Counted from the stretch's first letter, positions 24,605-38,160 are shown. The stretch is 64,000 nt of DNA from Gentiana macrophylla (GCA_026214975.1 CM047813.1:26978797-27042796); one strand, 5' to 3'. Numbers and translations are program-made. The notes: generated by a model from the letters alone, not told the origin.

Positions 24605-26839
24605 CGATGAGCTAAAAATTCACCCACTAAAAATACATTTATAAAGACTCATGCAATCAGGTAAACTAACTCTCTAACCGGCAGCAGAGTACCAGGTCGA
24701 TTGCTAGGATAGCTACAGAGTACGAGGTCGTCCCAAGAGAAATGTGGTTGTGAGTACCAAAATGAACGTCGAACTTAGTCTAAAGATCAAAGTTTTAGGT
24801 GGAGTTTTTATACTAATGCTAAAAATAAATTTTAACTAACGAGAGATTAACTAGGTGATTAAAAAGCATAGCCGAGCCATAATCCAACAAAGTTATCTCC
24901 CCACAGAAAAACTTGATAAGGAGTGTGTTTTATCTCGATTCGGTTCATATGACATTCACGGGTGTTAACTCTTTATTCTTGCGTTAAGATCTCGAATGCA
25001 GCTCTCACTTAACCCCCCACACTAGGTTTATTAACCTCCTTTGAGAGCTAACTCGCTTTAACATGGTTGACCGGAATAAAAAGCCGTTGAAAAACCTCAC
25101 AAAACATAATTTTAACGTATCACTTAGGTTGCCAATCTAACGATTAAGACTATGGTTTAGTGATTTTAAAACATGTTTCGCACATCTCGTAAAAATAAGA
25201 ATTTCACTTAGGCATAGTCCAGATCATCACTTAGATTGTCAATCTAACAATCAGACTATGATTAGTGATATCCATATCTCACATCTCACCACAAAATACA
25301 TTTATAAGCTCGATGTAACCGTGAACAAAGTTGTCAATTTTATTCAAAGTTAGGAAAATGATCAAAACGGGTTTTAAAACATGAGTTTATCATACTGAAC
25401 GCTTAATTACGCGCACACAACTCCCATCTCGCCTCCCGAGGGTTAATTTTACCCGCTTTCACATAATTCGGCTATGTTTAGTTTAACTACTCATATTAAC
25501 TTGAAAATAACAAACGAAAATAACAAAACGAAAGAAAACAAAACGAAAAAGATAACTACAGCTATATAGATATACGTATAGATATATATATAGATATATA
25601 TAGATATAGATATATATATAGTATACGTATATATATATATATATTTATACTAATTGCATAAAAGTAAAAGAAAGCAATAAAAGACGGAAACGAAATTATA
25701 TTAAAACGATAACTAGTCGGGTTATTACACCGACATTACAACGACATATATTACTACATATAGACCCCCCAAAACATAATTAAAAGAAGGAAGAAGGAGA
25801 AGAAGGGGGCAAAAGGTCTCTGCATTCTGTGTTCCATATATATAGAAAATGTTGAAGCCGGATCGATCCGGATTAGTGCCGGATCGATCCGAGCTCATCA
25901 TCACTAATCATTGCAGTAACATGCAAAGACATGCAAATGGGAATTTTATATATAATTATATATTAAACTTCTAAAATTCATATCTTGAGTTGTAGGCCTC
26001 CAATAATTATGATTCAAACGTCAAAATTAAGCTCTCGGAAAATTCTTCAACTTTCATGAAGGACACTTCTTCAGAAAACGCCGTTTTGATGGGTCATTCC
26101 CATTACGTGTCGCTTATGCGACATTTTCCTTAATACAAATCAATTAGCCACTTGACCACCATTTGAGTTGTAGAAGTCCGATTGACTTGATTCAAAATCC
26201 ATTGGAAAGCTCGTTGAATAATCTACAACTTTAATGAAGGATTCTTCTTCAGAAAACGCCGCTTTGATGAGCCATTCGTATGTCGTGTCGCTTTCGGGAT
26301 TTTTACTATTACTTAATCGATTAGCCACTTGGTCATAACTTGAGTTGTAGACCTCCAATTAACATGATTCAAAATGCGTTGGAAAGCTCTATCAAAGATC
26401 TACAACTTTCATTAAGGCCACCTCTTCAGAAAATGCCGTTTTAATGGGCCATTGGTTCGTCGAAGATATAAATCGTTAGTGACACTTACGAACCACCGAT
26501 CCACTTCGACCTTTGCTCGCAAGGCACACTCTTATATCCCCATAACCACCTCTTTTAGGCCTCAAACGTGTCGTTACTCGGGATTTTGGTTAACCTATAA
26601 TTCTCGCAATAAACCACCAAAATACCAAACGAAAATGACATTTACACACACACGGTTACTAAACCGGTACAAAAAACTATAAAACACGCTAAAAATATGA
26701 TATTTTATATAATAACTACTACTAACATATTTAGATGAAACATAGGAATTAATGACTCGAACTGATATAAAAATACTCGAAATGATATCAGAAACGGGTT
26801 GAAAAGTTATAAAAATAACGGTGAATTTTTCCGTTATCA
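24605..26839 (-). repeat. 3' LTR of non-autonomous copy 2
   Basis: About 2.2 kb, same family and orientation as 2564-4787. Palindrome doublet at 25858-25871 and 25879-25891; AT tract at 25560-25650. Confidence 0.9.
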
Positions 26840-26852
26840 CAACCCCCACTTA

Positions 26853-28769
26853 GCTTTTGGTCGTCCTCGAACAAAATTAGCGATAAAATAAAATGAATGA
26901 GGAAAAATTCATGAAGATAAGATATAAATGACAATCAGATGATACAACCAATTGAATCATAATCACACGTTAACCGCAATATAAATGTATAACAGAGTGT
27001 GTGTGACAAGCCTTTTCAATTTCCACTATCCTCTCTTGAATAAATCAAGCAAACGCACTAGTATCCATTCGCATAATCCTAACAACTTTCCTAGTATATA
27101 GCAAGAATAGCCCACACAAAGTCCTCCTGTGTACTTATTAGGATAATCCCTAAAGCATATCATTTAGTTTATACTGGGATAGTCGTAAGATAACTAAGTC
27201 TTCAACCAACTTTTTCTTTTCTTTTCTATTTTTTTCTTTTTCTTTTCATAGAATACTAACATATCCGAACTCATTGCCAAAATCGACTATCTTGTAAGCG
27301 TCATGAGGTGAGATCGAATACATTAATACCTATCTAACTTTTTTTTTTTTTTCACATGTGTAGCTTATGCCTCATTCCCAAAGAATAGGATGTTTCATGA
27401 TAACACCCTAGCCGGACTACTATCATCGTGCAATCGGGAGCTTTTAAGCCTCATAGTGGTATATAGACGCTTTCGTGATAACACCCTACCGCACTCAAAT
27501 CATTGGTAGCTACAACCGACATATAGTTTATCTTATTTTGATATTCTTCCTATCACATTCAAACCTTCGGATATTCACAAATACACGCTCGTAAATTAGG
27601 TACTAAGTTACTACTATTTCTAGGATAAACCACTAGATATCGAATGGGTACAGCTTTAAAATTTCCGCTTTCAATATCAAAGGCTTACGTGAACAAGGAA
27701 TTCATGTTACACAAATATATTTGGAATTACAATGCACTTACGGTTCACGTTGGTTATACATATCCAATTTGATCATTACATCTTTAAATCCATGAAATAT
27801 ATACCTTATAAAAATTATTTTCATCAACTAAATAATGCTCGAAAAAGATCAACAACTAAGGTTTTAAACACTTATCGCCATTTCTAGACCATCCTCGACT
27901 CTACCCCCCACTTACGATTTTGCATTATCCTTAAACATATTGAGTGAGATAGAGAGGAGAACTTAGCTTATAAACTTGGCGTAAAGATGCTATCAAATCC
28001 CGTAATGACCATGAAAAGCACGTCCCGAATCCCTCAGAATAAAACAAACAAAACAAAGCCAACACGGGACATGGTCCTCGTGCAAAGTATGTAATAGGGA
28101 TATGGGAATAATAAGAAAATGGCCTCATTACGCCGTAAAACTCGATAGCATATCACATAATAGCTTTAGATGGAAAAATAACCTTAACGGGTAAAACACG
28201 TAACATCTAAGCATATACGTATTATAGAAAGTATCACAAGAGCATATATCACAGTCAAGTCAGCTATTCTTAGTTTCATTTTTTATTACACACAGTTTTA
28301 TTAAAGTGGGAATACTCACCACTCTACTACAACGACTAGAAATTTGAAACAGACTAGATCATGAAATGTAATGTGTGAAAGAGTATTGAGTCTTTTATAC
28401 CCAGATCCTCAAAGGGTTCAATAACCTAAGTCCAAGAAATGATGCATTTGAATTTTTATCTTTTTCTCCATCGGGATTTTCGGATAACCACCTAATCATT
28501 CCCTCTTAATGAAATTCAAACATTCATCCCGAGACTTGGTTGTGCTTTGTGTTCATCTTTCATACTGATTCTACATTTCATTAAGACTAGTCTTATTCAA
28601 ATTATTTATTTAACGGGTCGCCTCCGGTAGCGCTTTTGTTTAACGTCGTTAAGCTCGACAGGTGACTTTAAATGACTCAATCAACCAAAATCCGAACTCA
28701 AGAAGATCAATAGCTTAAGAAAAATTAACAAAGCGAGAACCATCGAAATTAAATTGTCTAGAACGCACC
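26853..28769 (-). other. Non-coding interior of copy 2
   Basis: Corresponds to 4801-6738 of copy 1 with many small differences. No coding motif seen. Confidence 0.75.
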
Positions 28770-29600
28770 TCGCTTGGCTCTCGATGCTACCTCCTCCCAC
28801 CCGTCGAACCTTCTTTTATCACCTGTCGAACCATCTTCTTTTGAAAATCACCATGAAGCTCATCCATCGGGAGTACACAAGTCGGACATGAAAATTTATC
28901 CTCACATAGTGGATAGTAATCCGGGACCGATATATCAACTTTTACCAACTCTCCCAGGTGGCTTTACCAAAGATGGCCAATCAATCTCCGATCCTCTAAC
29001 TCAAATCTCATTATCGCAAATCGAATCCTCAACCTTATTCTCAACTCGAACTTCTTCAATGAGCACTTCATCTTTCCCAACCACCTCACATGTCTCTCGC
29101 TTCTTTCACATACCTCACTAATTCAATCAATTCCCCACCTTGTCTTGAAGATTTCTTATGGCGGAGTCGGATTTACCTTGAACTCCTGCATGTCCAACGA
29201 TCGCTCTTCCAAGACCTGGTTCAATCGTTTCTAATTGCTCTATTTGACTGTCGGTGAATTCTTCTTGTGGCACTGGGGAAAACTGATCGTATTGACTTTG
29301 ATATATTGGAGGTGAGTAGCGCTTTTCTTTGCCATTCCGCACTTATCGTGGGTGAATCGTTGAAGCTATCAACACATCGAGCATGAACACCGTAATCTGA
29401 TAAGCACCAGGGTTAGGACAACCTCGTAATATGGTGGCTCATTACTCGAATAACCAAAATTCGATCCTGATATGCATTAGAGCACTTATAATCCCATGAA
29501 CCTTGGTTATTTTGTCGTTGATATTGAGGCTCGCATTACGAACCGCTGTTGATAAGGTTGGTAGGGGTATTGTTGTTCGTGTGAGTAATATTGATTGAAA
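28770..29600 (-). pseudogene. Broken gag-like frame of copy 2
   Basis: The minus strand starts MEGFFNQYYSHEQQYPYQPY (ATG near 29612) and carries the same later blocks as 6739-7577, for example SPPIYQSQYDQFSPVPQEEF near 29320. Many one- and two-base differences break the frame. Most fall where copy 1 has CAG or CTG, which raises doubt whether the breaks are real. Confidence 0.6.
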
Positions 29601-29673
29601 AATCCTTCCATTTAAGCTCAAATCGCAAGATTTCGAAAACAACACGAAAACAATAAAAATTTTTTTTTTTTTC

Positions 29674-29708
<35 letters not shown>

Positions 29709-29971
29709 ACACGATATTTAGACCCCTCAAAAAGTTATGGTAGCCAAGGCCCTAATCCCCGCTTTAGCCAGACTTACAAGATATTACCTCCAAGAGGCTA
29801 AGTACCAAAGTCGTATTCAAACCGAGTTCGTGACAATATCACTTCAAAGATCCATAGCTCTTATCGACATCTAAATAAAACAAAGAAAATAAAAACCTAG
29901 GCCCAAGCCTTCGGTTCACTTACAAGATATCACAACAATATCACACATTTCCTCGGCAACGGCGCCAATTT

Positions 29972-32187
29972 TGATGAGCGAAAAATTCACCCACTAAAAT
30001 ACATTTATAAAGACTCATATCGTGGGTAAACTAACTCTCTAACCGGCAGAGTACTGTGTCGATTGCTAGGATAGCTACAGAGTACGAGGTCGTCCCCAAG
30101 AGAAATGTGGTTGTGAGTACCAAAATGAACGCTCGAACTTAGTCTAAAGCGATCAAAGTTTTAGGTGGAGTTTTTATACTAATGCGAAAAATAAATTTTA
30201 ACTAACGAGATTAACTAGGTGATTAAAAAGCATAGCCGAGCCATAATCCAACAAAGTTATCTCCCACAGAAAAACTTGATAAGGAGTGTGTTTTATCTCG
30301 ATTCGGTTCATATGACATTCACGGGTGTTAACTCTTTTATTCTTGCGTTAAGATCTCGAACAGCTCTCACTTAACCCCTACACTAGGTTTATTAACCCTC
30401 CTTGTAGAGCTAACTCGCTTTAACATGGTTGACCGGAATAAAAGCCGTTGAAAAACCTCACAAAACATAATTTTAACGTATCACTTAGGTTGCCAATCTA
30501 ACGATTAAGACTATGGTTTAGTGATTTTAAAACATGTTTCGCACATCTCGTAAAAATAAGAATTTCACTTAGGCATAGTCCAGATCATCACTTAGATTGT
30601 CAATCTAACAATCGTGACTATGATTAGTGATATCCATATCTCACATCTCACCACAAAATACATTTATAAGCTCGATGTAACCGTGAACAAAGTTGTCAAT
30701 TTTATTCAAAGTTAGGAAAATGATCAAAACGGGTTTTAAAACATGAGTTTATCATACTAACGCTTAATTACGCGCACACAACTCCCATCTCGCCTCCCGA
30801 GGGTTAATTTTACCCGTTTTCACATAATTCGGCTATGTTTAGTTTAACTACTCATATTAACTAAAATAACAACGAAAATAACAAAACGAAAGAAAACAAA
30901 ACGAAAAGATAACTACAATTTATATAGATATACGTATGATGATATATATATATATATATATATAGATATAGATATATATATAGTATAATGATATATATAT
31001 ATTTATACTAATTGCATAAAAGTAAAAGAAAGCAATAAAAGACGGAAACGAAATTATATTAAAACGATAACTAAATCGGGTTATTACACCGACATTATAA
31101 CGACATATATTACTACATATGTATATTTCCCCAAACATAATTAAAAGAAGGAAGAAGGAGAAGAAGGGGGCAAAAGGTCTCTGCATGCCGTGTTCCATAT
31201 ATATAGAAAATGTTGAAGCCGGATCGATCCGGATTAGTGCCGGATCGATCCGAGCTCATCATCACTAATCATTGCAGTAACATGCAGCACACGCAATGAA
31301 ATTTTATATATAATTATATATTAAACTTCTAAAATTCATATCTTGAGTTGTAGGCCTCCAATAATTATGATTCAAACGTCAAAATTAAGCTCTCGGAAAA
31401 TTCTTCAACTTTCATGAAGGACACTTCTTCAGAAAACGTCGTTTTGATGGGTCATTCCCATTACGTGTCGTTTATGACATTTTCCTTAATACAAATCAAT
31501 TAGCCACTTGACCACCATTTGAGTTGTAGAAGTCCGATTGACTTGATTCAAAATCCATTGGAAAGCTCGTTGAATAATCTACAACTTTCATGAAGGATTC
31601 TTCTTCAGAAAACGCCGTTTTGATGAGCCATTCGTATGTCGTATCGTTTTAGGATTTTTACTATTACGAATCGATTAGCCACTTGGTCATAACTTGAGTT
31701 GTAGACCTCCAATTAACATGATTCAAAATGCGTTGGAAAGCTCTATCAAAGATCTACAACTTTCATTAAGGCCACCTCTTCAGAAAATGCCGTTTTAATG
31801 GGCCATTGGTTCGTCGAAGATATAAATCGTTAGTGACACTACTGACCACCGATCCACTTGGCGACCTTTGCTCATGGCACACTCTTATATCCCCATAACC
31901 ACCTCTTTTAGGCCTCAAACGTGTCGTTACTCGGGATTTTGTTAACCTATAATTCGCAATAAACCACCAAAATACCAAACGTAAATCCGACATTTACACA
32001 CCGGTTACTTAAACCGTACAAAAACTATAAAACACGCTAAAAATATGATATTTTATATAATAACTACTACTAACATATTTAGATGAAACATAGGAATTAA
32101 TGACTCGAACTGATATAAAAATACTCGAAATGATATCAGAAACGGGTTGAAAAGTTATAAAAATAACGGTGAATTTTTCCGTTATCA
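29972..32187 (-). repeat. 5' LTR of non-autonomous copy 2
   Basis: Partner of 24605-26839. Palindrome doublet at 31219-31232 and 31240-31252, TATA-like box at 31195-31206. Ends in CCGTTATCA. Confidence 0.9.
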
Positions 32188-32319
32188 CTGACATCCTTCT
32201 AATTAAAGAACAAACCTTTGATCACAAAATCCTAGCACCGGTCACCGGCCTTGGTGAAGATCAACTCTGTTCGACCTGCAACTCCTCTGAATATTGAACC
32301 TGATGCTTTGATACCAGTT

Positions 32320-33010
32320 TGTTGAAACACAGAAGAGAAACTTATAGTTTACGAAAATAAAACAGAAACAATGCAAACACAAAGTATGGAGGAATTGATA
32401 AAACACAGAAACAAAGAGAACACATTGATTTAACGTGGTTTCCGTCGTTGTGCCGACTACTCTACTGGACATAAAATGAGATATTATTATGCACAAAGTT
32501 ACAAGGTATTTCTCACAAAGTGAAAGACACACTCTTGAAAGACACATATGCATTGATTATAACAATAGATTTATAAAAGCACAAATCCAAACCCTAATCA
32601 AGCTAAAGATCTTTGTCGAATTGTCATAAATACCCGGATGTGACCCCCAACTCAAATTATTATCCACCGGATAAAACTCACCAAAAAGCGACTTTCCTGA
32701 TTTGTAATCAATCGCCTGATCGCAGAACTCAAATATACTCAAGTGACCAAAATCGATCGCTGACTTCAAGAGAAAACTCAGTTGCACTTGCATTTGCAGT
32801 GCGCATCGGTCAGCCAAGTGAATTGTAATTATAATCGACTTCAAGACAGTGTTCAACCCTCGCAGTGATATAAAAAAAACTGACTCCATCAAATCGATTT
32901 TTCACAGAATCGAATACTTAATCGAATCGACTATCATTCTTAGTCTCGCTTTCTCGATTAGTTCCATCAGTTTATTAATCGGTTTAGAGATCAAGTCACC
33001 AAAAATAACA
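32320..33010 (-). repeat. 5' LTR of the copia element
   Basis: 691 bp, aligned to 19936-20507. It borders the tRNA-Met-type PBS at 32301-32316. Its outer end (on the plus strand, CACCAAAAATAACA) is 241 bp from the start codon of the LRR/WD40 gene, and the two are transcribed in opposite directions. Confidence 0.85.
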
Positions 33011-33251
33011 AATTTAACATAATTTCAATAAGACGCTAAGTGTTTTCTAAATCCAATGTTAAAAATATTTCATACATTGAGTTGAGTTGAAAGGGTGACT
33101 TATCCGGCCCGAACACACGAGTTGTTTTGATTGACTCGTGAGTTTTAATGAGACCCTATGCTCTCTCTTTTCTTCACAGACATTGTACTGAAAGTCCGCC
33201 GGTGGACCTTCCACGAACGAAATAGTCGAAAGGCTCGCCGTTTGCCGTCGC

Positions 33252-36200
33252 ATGGCCACCACCGACATCGATACATTAGAGAAGAGGTCAATTACCTTAT
33301 ATTCTACACTTTCTTATACCTTTAACGTTCAACTTTCAAGTTCCAGTTTCGGTTGAATTTTACTATTTTCTTCAAATTGGAAAGAGAGACGTAGAATTCC
33401 TTGTTTGATAACTTCTGTTACAAGGAGTTCAAAAAGCCATAAATTTTTTTGCTTGCTGCTTCTAAATGAGCCCTTAATTTTGTTTATTGTGTTTATTTTA
33501 ATTTGTTTGAGGTTGAAGCTTTACTTTCTTCGCCTTTCTGTGCAGGTACATTGATTTCTGCTTCAGTATTGGAGTCGTACCAAATGCGACAGTTTTGTCA
33601 TCTTTATTGAAGGTTTGTTACGACATTTAGTAATTTTGGTTGTGCTAAAGAGTTCTTCGTTTTCAGTTATCAATTTTAGTGGTGGATTTTATTTTTTATT
33701 TTTGTTGTTAATAATCTTCTTCTACGGTCTGCAATCGTGGTATACTATTTTCTCTGTTTTCTCATTGGAAATAATTTGAAACAGAAGCACTGGCGGACCC
33801 AGGATTTTATCTTGGGGTGGTCTTGGTTATTTTTGGGTGGTCTTGGTTATCAGTTTGGTCTTTATTACGGGGGTACTACAAACATATTCTCACTAGTTTT
33901 TTTTTTTTTGGGGGCTTGAGACCACCCCAACCCCTTACTAGTTCCGCCTCTGAACAGAAGGATGATCATGTGGCAAAGAAATGCCATTTTTAACACTGAT
34001 TTATATTCTGTTCTTATGATATAAAGGTGGACCATTTATTGAATTTCATCTGCTTTCTCAGGCGAAGGTGAAGAAAGCCCGCCAGGAGGCTACTGTGCTT
34101 GTGGTTGTGCTTGATCACTTGAAGGATGTGGATTACATGCCGCTTCTTCGTCTCTTCATGGATATTGACATTTCTGATATTGAAGGTGTTGATATTGTTA
34201 ATACATCCTCCTGTGCCATGAGCTGGGAAAATGTATTGACATTGCTACATGCTGTCAATGATAAGCTTCGAAATGTGCATCTCCAAGATATATTCTTCGA
34301 CAAGAGCCCCATAATGTATGATTGATGTACCTCTTTCATCTTCCCTGCTATTATGTCATTCAATTTAAGATATAGAGAACGGACTATCTTCTTCGTTGAA
34401 TGATATATGTCAATTTTCTTATATTTCTTCATAAGATCTTATATAGATATGAAACATAAATTGCTAGATTTTCCCTCCTTATTTGTTTCAAGCATCTGCC
34501 ATGTTGAAAATTGAAATAACGATGGAAAGAATTGTATGTTATTGTAGGTAACGAATTTACTTCTATGTGCGGTAAGGGAGATATTGGTGTTGTAGTTAAA
34601 AAATGTTGCCATGTGATAATGAGTCACGGGCTTGAGTCTGGGAAATAACAATGTATATACACAGAAGGCTATGCTGCATATGGAAACGTCTATACCTGAG
34701 CTCTTCCCTGGTCCTCAATTAGCTAGAATGTTTCTATGCACTGGGCTACCCTTTTAGTTTTTCCTAGGTGCCAGTATTTGTGTTTTTGTTCTATTATTAA
34801 GTCATGTATGTACCTTTGCCTTTGTTTGATGTATTATTTCCATTATAAGTAATGCCTGGTTGTCTGTACGTATCCTTTTTGAAAATGATATTCTTTACTT
34901 GTTCTTTTTTCCTTGCAGTTGTCTGAAATTATTGTCTCATCTCAAATAATGCTCTATCATGTATGGTGCATACTATAAAAGAAACTCTCCCCCTTCTGTT
35001 TTTAACCTTAAACTCATGAAAATAGTAATACATCATAGAAGTAACATGACTAATTTCCAAAACTTTCTTTTTGCAGGGATATTGCTCAACAGGGGTTATC
35101 TTGTCAAATATTGCACTTGAGATCTTTTCTAGTTCAAACGCTTAACTTGGAGGGAATGTTTCTCCAACTGCATACACTGAATCTGGATTTCAGTGCTTCA
35201 CTCACTAATTTTGCAGAGAATTGTTTTAGTTGCATGCCAAATTTAAGGTTCCTCTCCTTGTGTGAAACAAGAATAAGTAATCTCTGGACGACAAGTGCAG
35301 CATTGGTTAAACTCCGTCCCTTGACTGAACTTCGTTTCCAGAATTTTTCATGCTGGGATGTTTCAAGGTGCTGTTCTCTATCATCAGAAAGAAATCCGCA
35401 TGAAAGCTTTTTTTCAGGCGACCCGTGCTGCACTAGCGATGAAGAACATCTAAGGCTGAATTCAAATACTGAAATGGACTTTGATACTTCCCATGCAAGT
35501 GTTTGTCAAACCAATTTCTGTAGAAGTAATCCGGAATATTCTTCAGATGGTTGTGATTTGGACTTTTCGTTTTATCCGGATGGCTGTAGTTCTTCAGAAT
35601 ATTTGTCGAGTGCTCATTATTCTAGCGATGCGTTTTTGGATCTTCAAAATCAGGTTTCTTTGTTTGGAGCAACTCACGTTCTCCTTTTTCTGTAATTATT
35701 ATTATGTTGTTTAGTATGAATTGCAGACACTCATTATGTTGAGCATATTTAGAAAGTTTGCTTGGTTCCTGTTGTGATTTAGATAAAAGAATTGCAGATG
35801 CATATTTGTATGTGTTTGTGTTTATTTATGTATTTAGTTTTTTTTTGAAGTACCATATCTAGGAAGGGGAATAGACTATGCATCTGATAAAGAATGGGGA
35901 GACAGTATTTGCTGGACAATAATGAAGCTTGGGTTTTTCTTGTCAGGATTCTCTTGGAATGGAGATTGAAGATGGTGAAACGTTCTTGCCAAGTTTCTTT
36001 CAGTCAGGATTTATTCCACATACTTCTCGTAAAATGCGAACTGGGGATAACGCTTCACCAATATGCTATGAGAAGCATTACAGAGAGTATATGATTTCCT
36101 CTCTACCGAATTTGAAAGTTTTAGATAACTTGGCTATCCGAGAAAAGGAAAGGGACGTTGCTAGTATTCTTTCTGCACAGCACTTTGAGTACCTTCCTTA

Positions 36201-38032
36201 CAAACGGAAAATCAAAGAGAATGTTGTTAGCATTTTGAGTAAACGGGAAATCAGGGCAAGCCACTCATATGTTGGAACTTCTAAGCAAAAACAGTACCCT
36301 GCTTTTGGAAATTCACACTACTCCTATGCTAGGTCCTTGTCTGCTGCCAGAATGGATTCTTCTGCTTGGCCTGCCTTGCGTCCCATTTTCCGTACGTGCA
36401 AGGTGTCAAGAGATGAAAGAAGAAGCTTTCGTCCTAGGCAGCTCGAGTACCATCCGTCTGATTCCAGCCTTATGGTTTTTGGAACTTTGGATGGTGAAGT
36501 TGTGGTTGTCAACCATGAAAGTGAGAAAGTTGTCTGTTATCTTCCATCTCTCGGGGCAATGAGCAGTGTTCTTGGATTGTGTTGGCTTAAAAAAAATCCA
36601 TTAAAGGTACGTATCGTGTTTTTACTTAGCCGACGTTCTTTAGGCTTGTGTTATTCATTATTCTAAAACTGTGATTACAACAATAGGTGTGCATTTAAGT
36701 TGCTAAAAAGCAAGTAACAAACTTTTTTTCTGTAATATGCTATTTGGCGATGGATCGATTTCTAATTTGTGGTATTCTTTTCATGCATTTGACAAATTCA
36801 GCTCATTGCTGGTTCTGACAATGGCTCGCTTAGGTTGTATGACATCAACCATTTGTCTCGAGGAACTACAGGCATCCACTCCGGTGGTGGTTCGGTTAAC
36901 TTTGATGATTTCGACCAGCTTACATCTGTTCATGTCAATTCAACAGATGAATTATTTCTTGCTAGTGGATACTCAAAACATGTTGCTTTATATGATATCA
37001 GTAGCGGAAAACGCTTGCAGGTGTTTACTGATATGCACCGTGAGCATATAAATGTTATCAAATTTTCGAATCATTCTCCTTCTGTATTTGCCACATCTTC
37101 ATTTGATCATGACGTGAAAATGTGGGATCTTAGACAAAATCCTAACCATCCGTGCTATACTGCAACAAGTTCTCGAGGAAATGTAATGGTCTGCTTTTCT
37201 CCTGATGATCAGTATCTTCTTGTTTCAGCTGTTGACAATGAGGTAATATAAATAACTCAATAGTCCTCCCTTTTACCTAGTTTTAACTCTGAAGGACATA
37301 TATTTTTGGCAGGTTAAACAATTATTGGCTGTTGATGGAAGAGTCCATTTAGATTTTGGAATAATATCAACAGGAAGCTCCCAGAACTACACTCGATCGT
37401 ATTATATGAATGGAAAGGATTATGTTATAAGTGGAAGTTGTGATGAACATGTTGTCAGAATTTGCTGTGCTCAAACTGGAAGACGGTTAAGGGATATAAC
37501 ATTGGAGGTATAATAACTTTGTTAGAGGCCAATTATTTAATGAGCCTAGTATAACTTTTTGGCATGTCTTAATTTGATATTTGTGATTACACAGGGTAAA
37601 GGCAGCGGTGGCGCCTCGATGTTTGTGCAGTCCTTAAGGGGAGATCCTTACAGAGTGAGTTTTACGTTTCATTTTTGGATTTATTTTTATTTTTACTCAG
37701 ATTATATTTTTCATGATTTTACGAGAGGAAGAAGTCTTGATTATCTCTCTCAGTAGTTGCTTCCTAATGGTTTGAGTTCAGGATTTCAACCTAAGTGTAT
37801 TGGCAGCTTACATACATCCAAGCTCAAATCCGGAAATTGTTAAGGTTATTAATCATCAAACGTTGTTAACTGCTGTGTTTATTTTTTTTTTCAGAAGAAT
37901 GCAGTTTTCTCATGGATGGCTATTTTTTGCAATTTTTGGCATATGCAGGTTAATTTGCTGAGCTCTAGTGAGCAAGAAAAGGAATCCTGGGATTGTCCGT
38001 CTTCTGGTCCGTCAACAGGGTTCGGGGGTTAG
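33252..38032 (+). CDS. LRR and WD40-repeat protein, ten exons, 811 residues
   Basis: Exons: 33252-33286, 33546-33612, 34062-34315, 35077-35653, 35947-36606, 36802-37242, 37313-37507, 37595-37654, 37782-37844, 37949-38032. All introns are GT-AG and the phases join without a stop, totalling 2436 bases. The protein starts MATTDIDTLEKRYIDFC. Residues about 60-230 hold leucine-rich-repeat-like blocks (LHLRSFLVQTLNLEG, PNLRFLSLCETRISNLW). Residues 230-310 are Ser/Asp-rich. The C-terminal half is a WD40 propeller: ends such as LRLYD, VALYD and VKMWDLR (about 639-642), the last fitting the DWD box that lets WD40 proteins bind DDB1 in CUL4 ubiquitin ligases. Such proteins act as scaffolds; the partner is unknown. 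No in-frame ATG was seen upstream. Confidence 0.9.
33788..33952. mobile_element. hAT-type MITE in intron 2
   Basis: A 165-bp element with short inverted ends (CACTGGCGGA and, reversed, CAGAGGCGGA) and a perfect 8-base target duplicate AACAGAAG at 33780-33787 and 33953-33960. The 8-base duplicate is the hAT signature. No coding capacity. It holds a small internal tandem repeat (GGTGGTCTTGGTTAT, 33817-33850). Confidence 0.85.
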
Positions 38033-38160
38033 GGTTTAGGGGCTGTCCCCTGCGGGGTTCTACTGTAGTTCTTGTTCTTAAAAGGCGTGTATTTATTGTT
38101 ATTGTTGTTGTTGTATGTATAATGTAACATTAATATTAAATAAAAGTCTTTAAAAAAAAA
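38033..38160 (+). terminator. 3' UTR and polyadenylation region of LRR/WD40 gene
   Basis: After the TAG come TG-rich sequences (TATTGTTGTTGTTG, 38094-38114) and an AATAAA signal near 38138, followed by an A tract: the far-upstream and near-upstream elements usual in plant genes. Confidence 0.6.

Larger units (their letters stand above)
24605..32187 (-). mobile_element. Non-autonomous LTR retrotransposon, copy 2 (nested)
   Basis: Second full copy of the family at 2564-10164, inserted next to the start of the copia gag. LTRs are 24605-26839 and 29972-32187, with polypurine tract AAGTGGGGGTTG on the minus strand beside the left LTR and a tRNA-Asp PBS with one mismatch at 29951-29967. The first base of the left LTR is C instead of T. 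The flanks (TTGAT and CTGAC) do not match well, so the target duplicate is unproven. The interior keeps the family layout, but its gag-like frame is more damaged than in copy 1. Confidence 0.9.
19936..33010 (-). mobile_element. Degenerate Ty1/copia retrotransposon with nested guest
   Basis: LTRs at 19936-20507 and 32320-33010 begin TGTTGAAACACAG on the plus strand and end in AACA or GACA. The flanks AGTTT and AATTT differ at one base and are probably the target duplicate. On the minus strand the order is 5' LTR (right), PBS matching initiator tRNA-Met (TGGTATCAAAGC, 32301-32316), gag, protease, integrase, RT, RNase H, polypurine tract (20508-20519), 3' LTR: the copia order. The interior is split by the non-autonomous element at 24605-32187. 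All genes are broken. Confidence 0.9.

Noticed and set aside
24600..32192. Target duplicate for the nested non-autonomous copy 2
   Set aside because: Flanks TTGAT and CTGAC share only three of five bases, so no duplicate is claimed.
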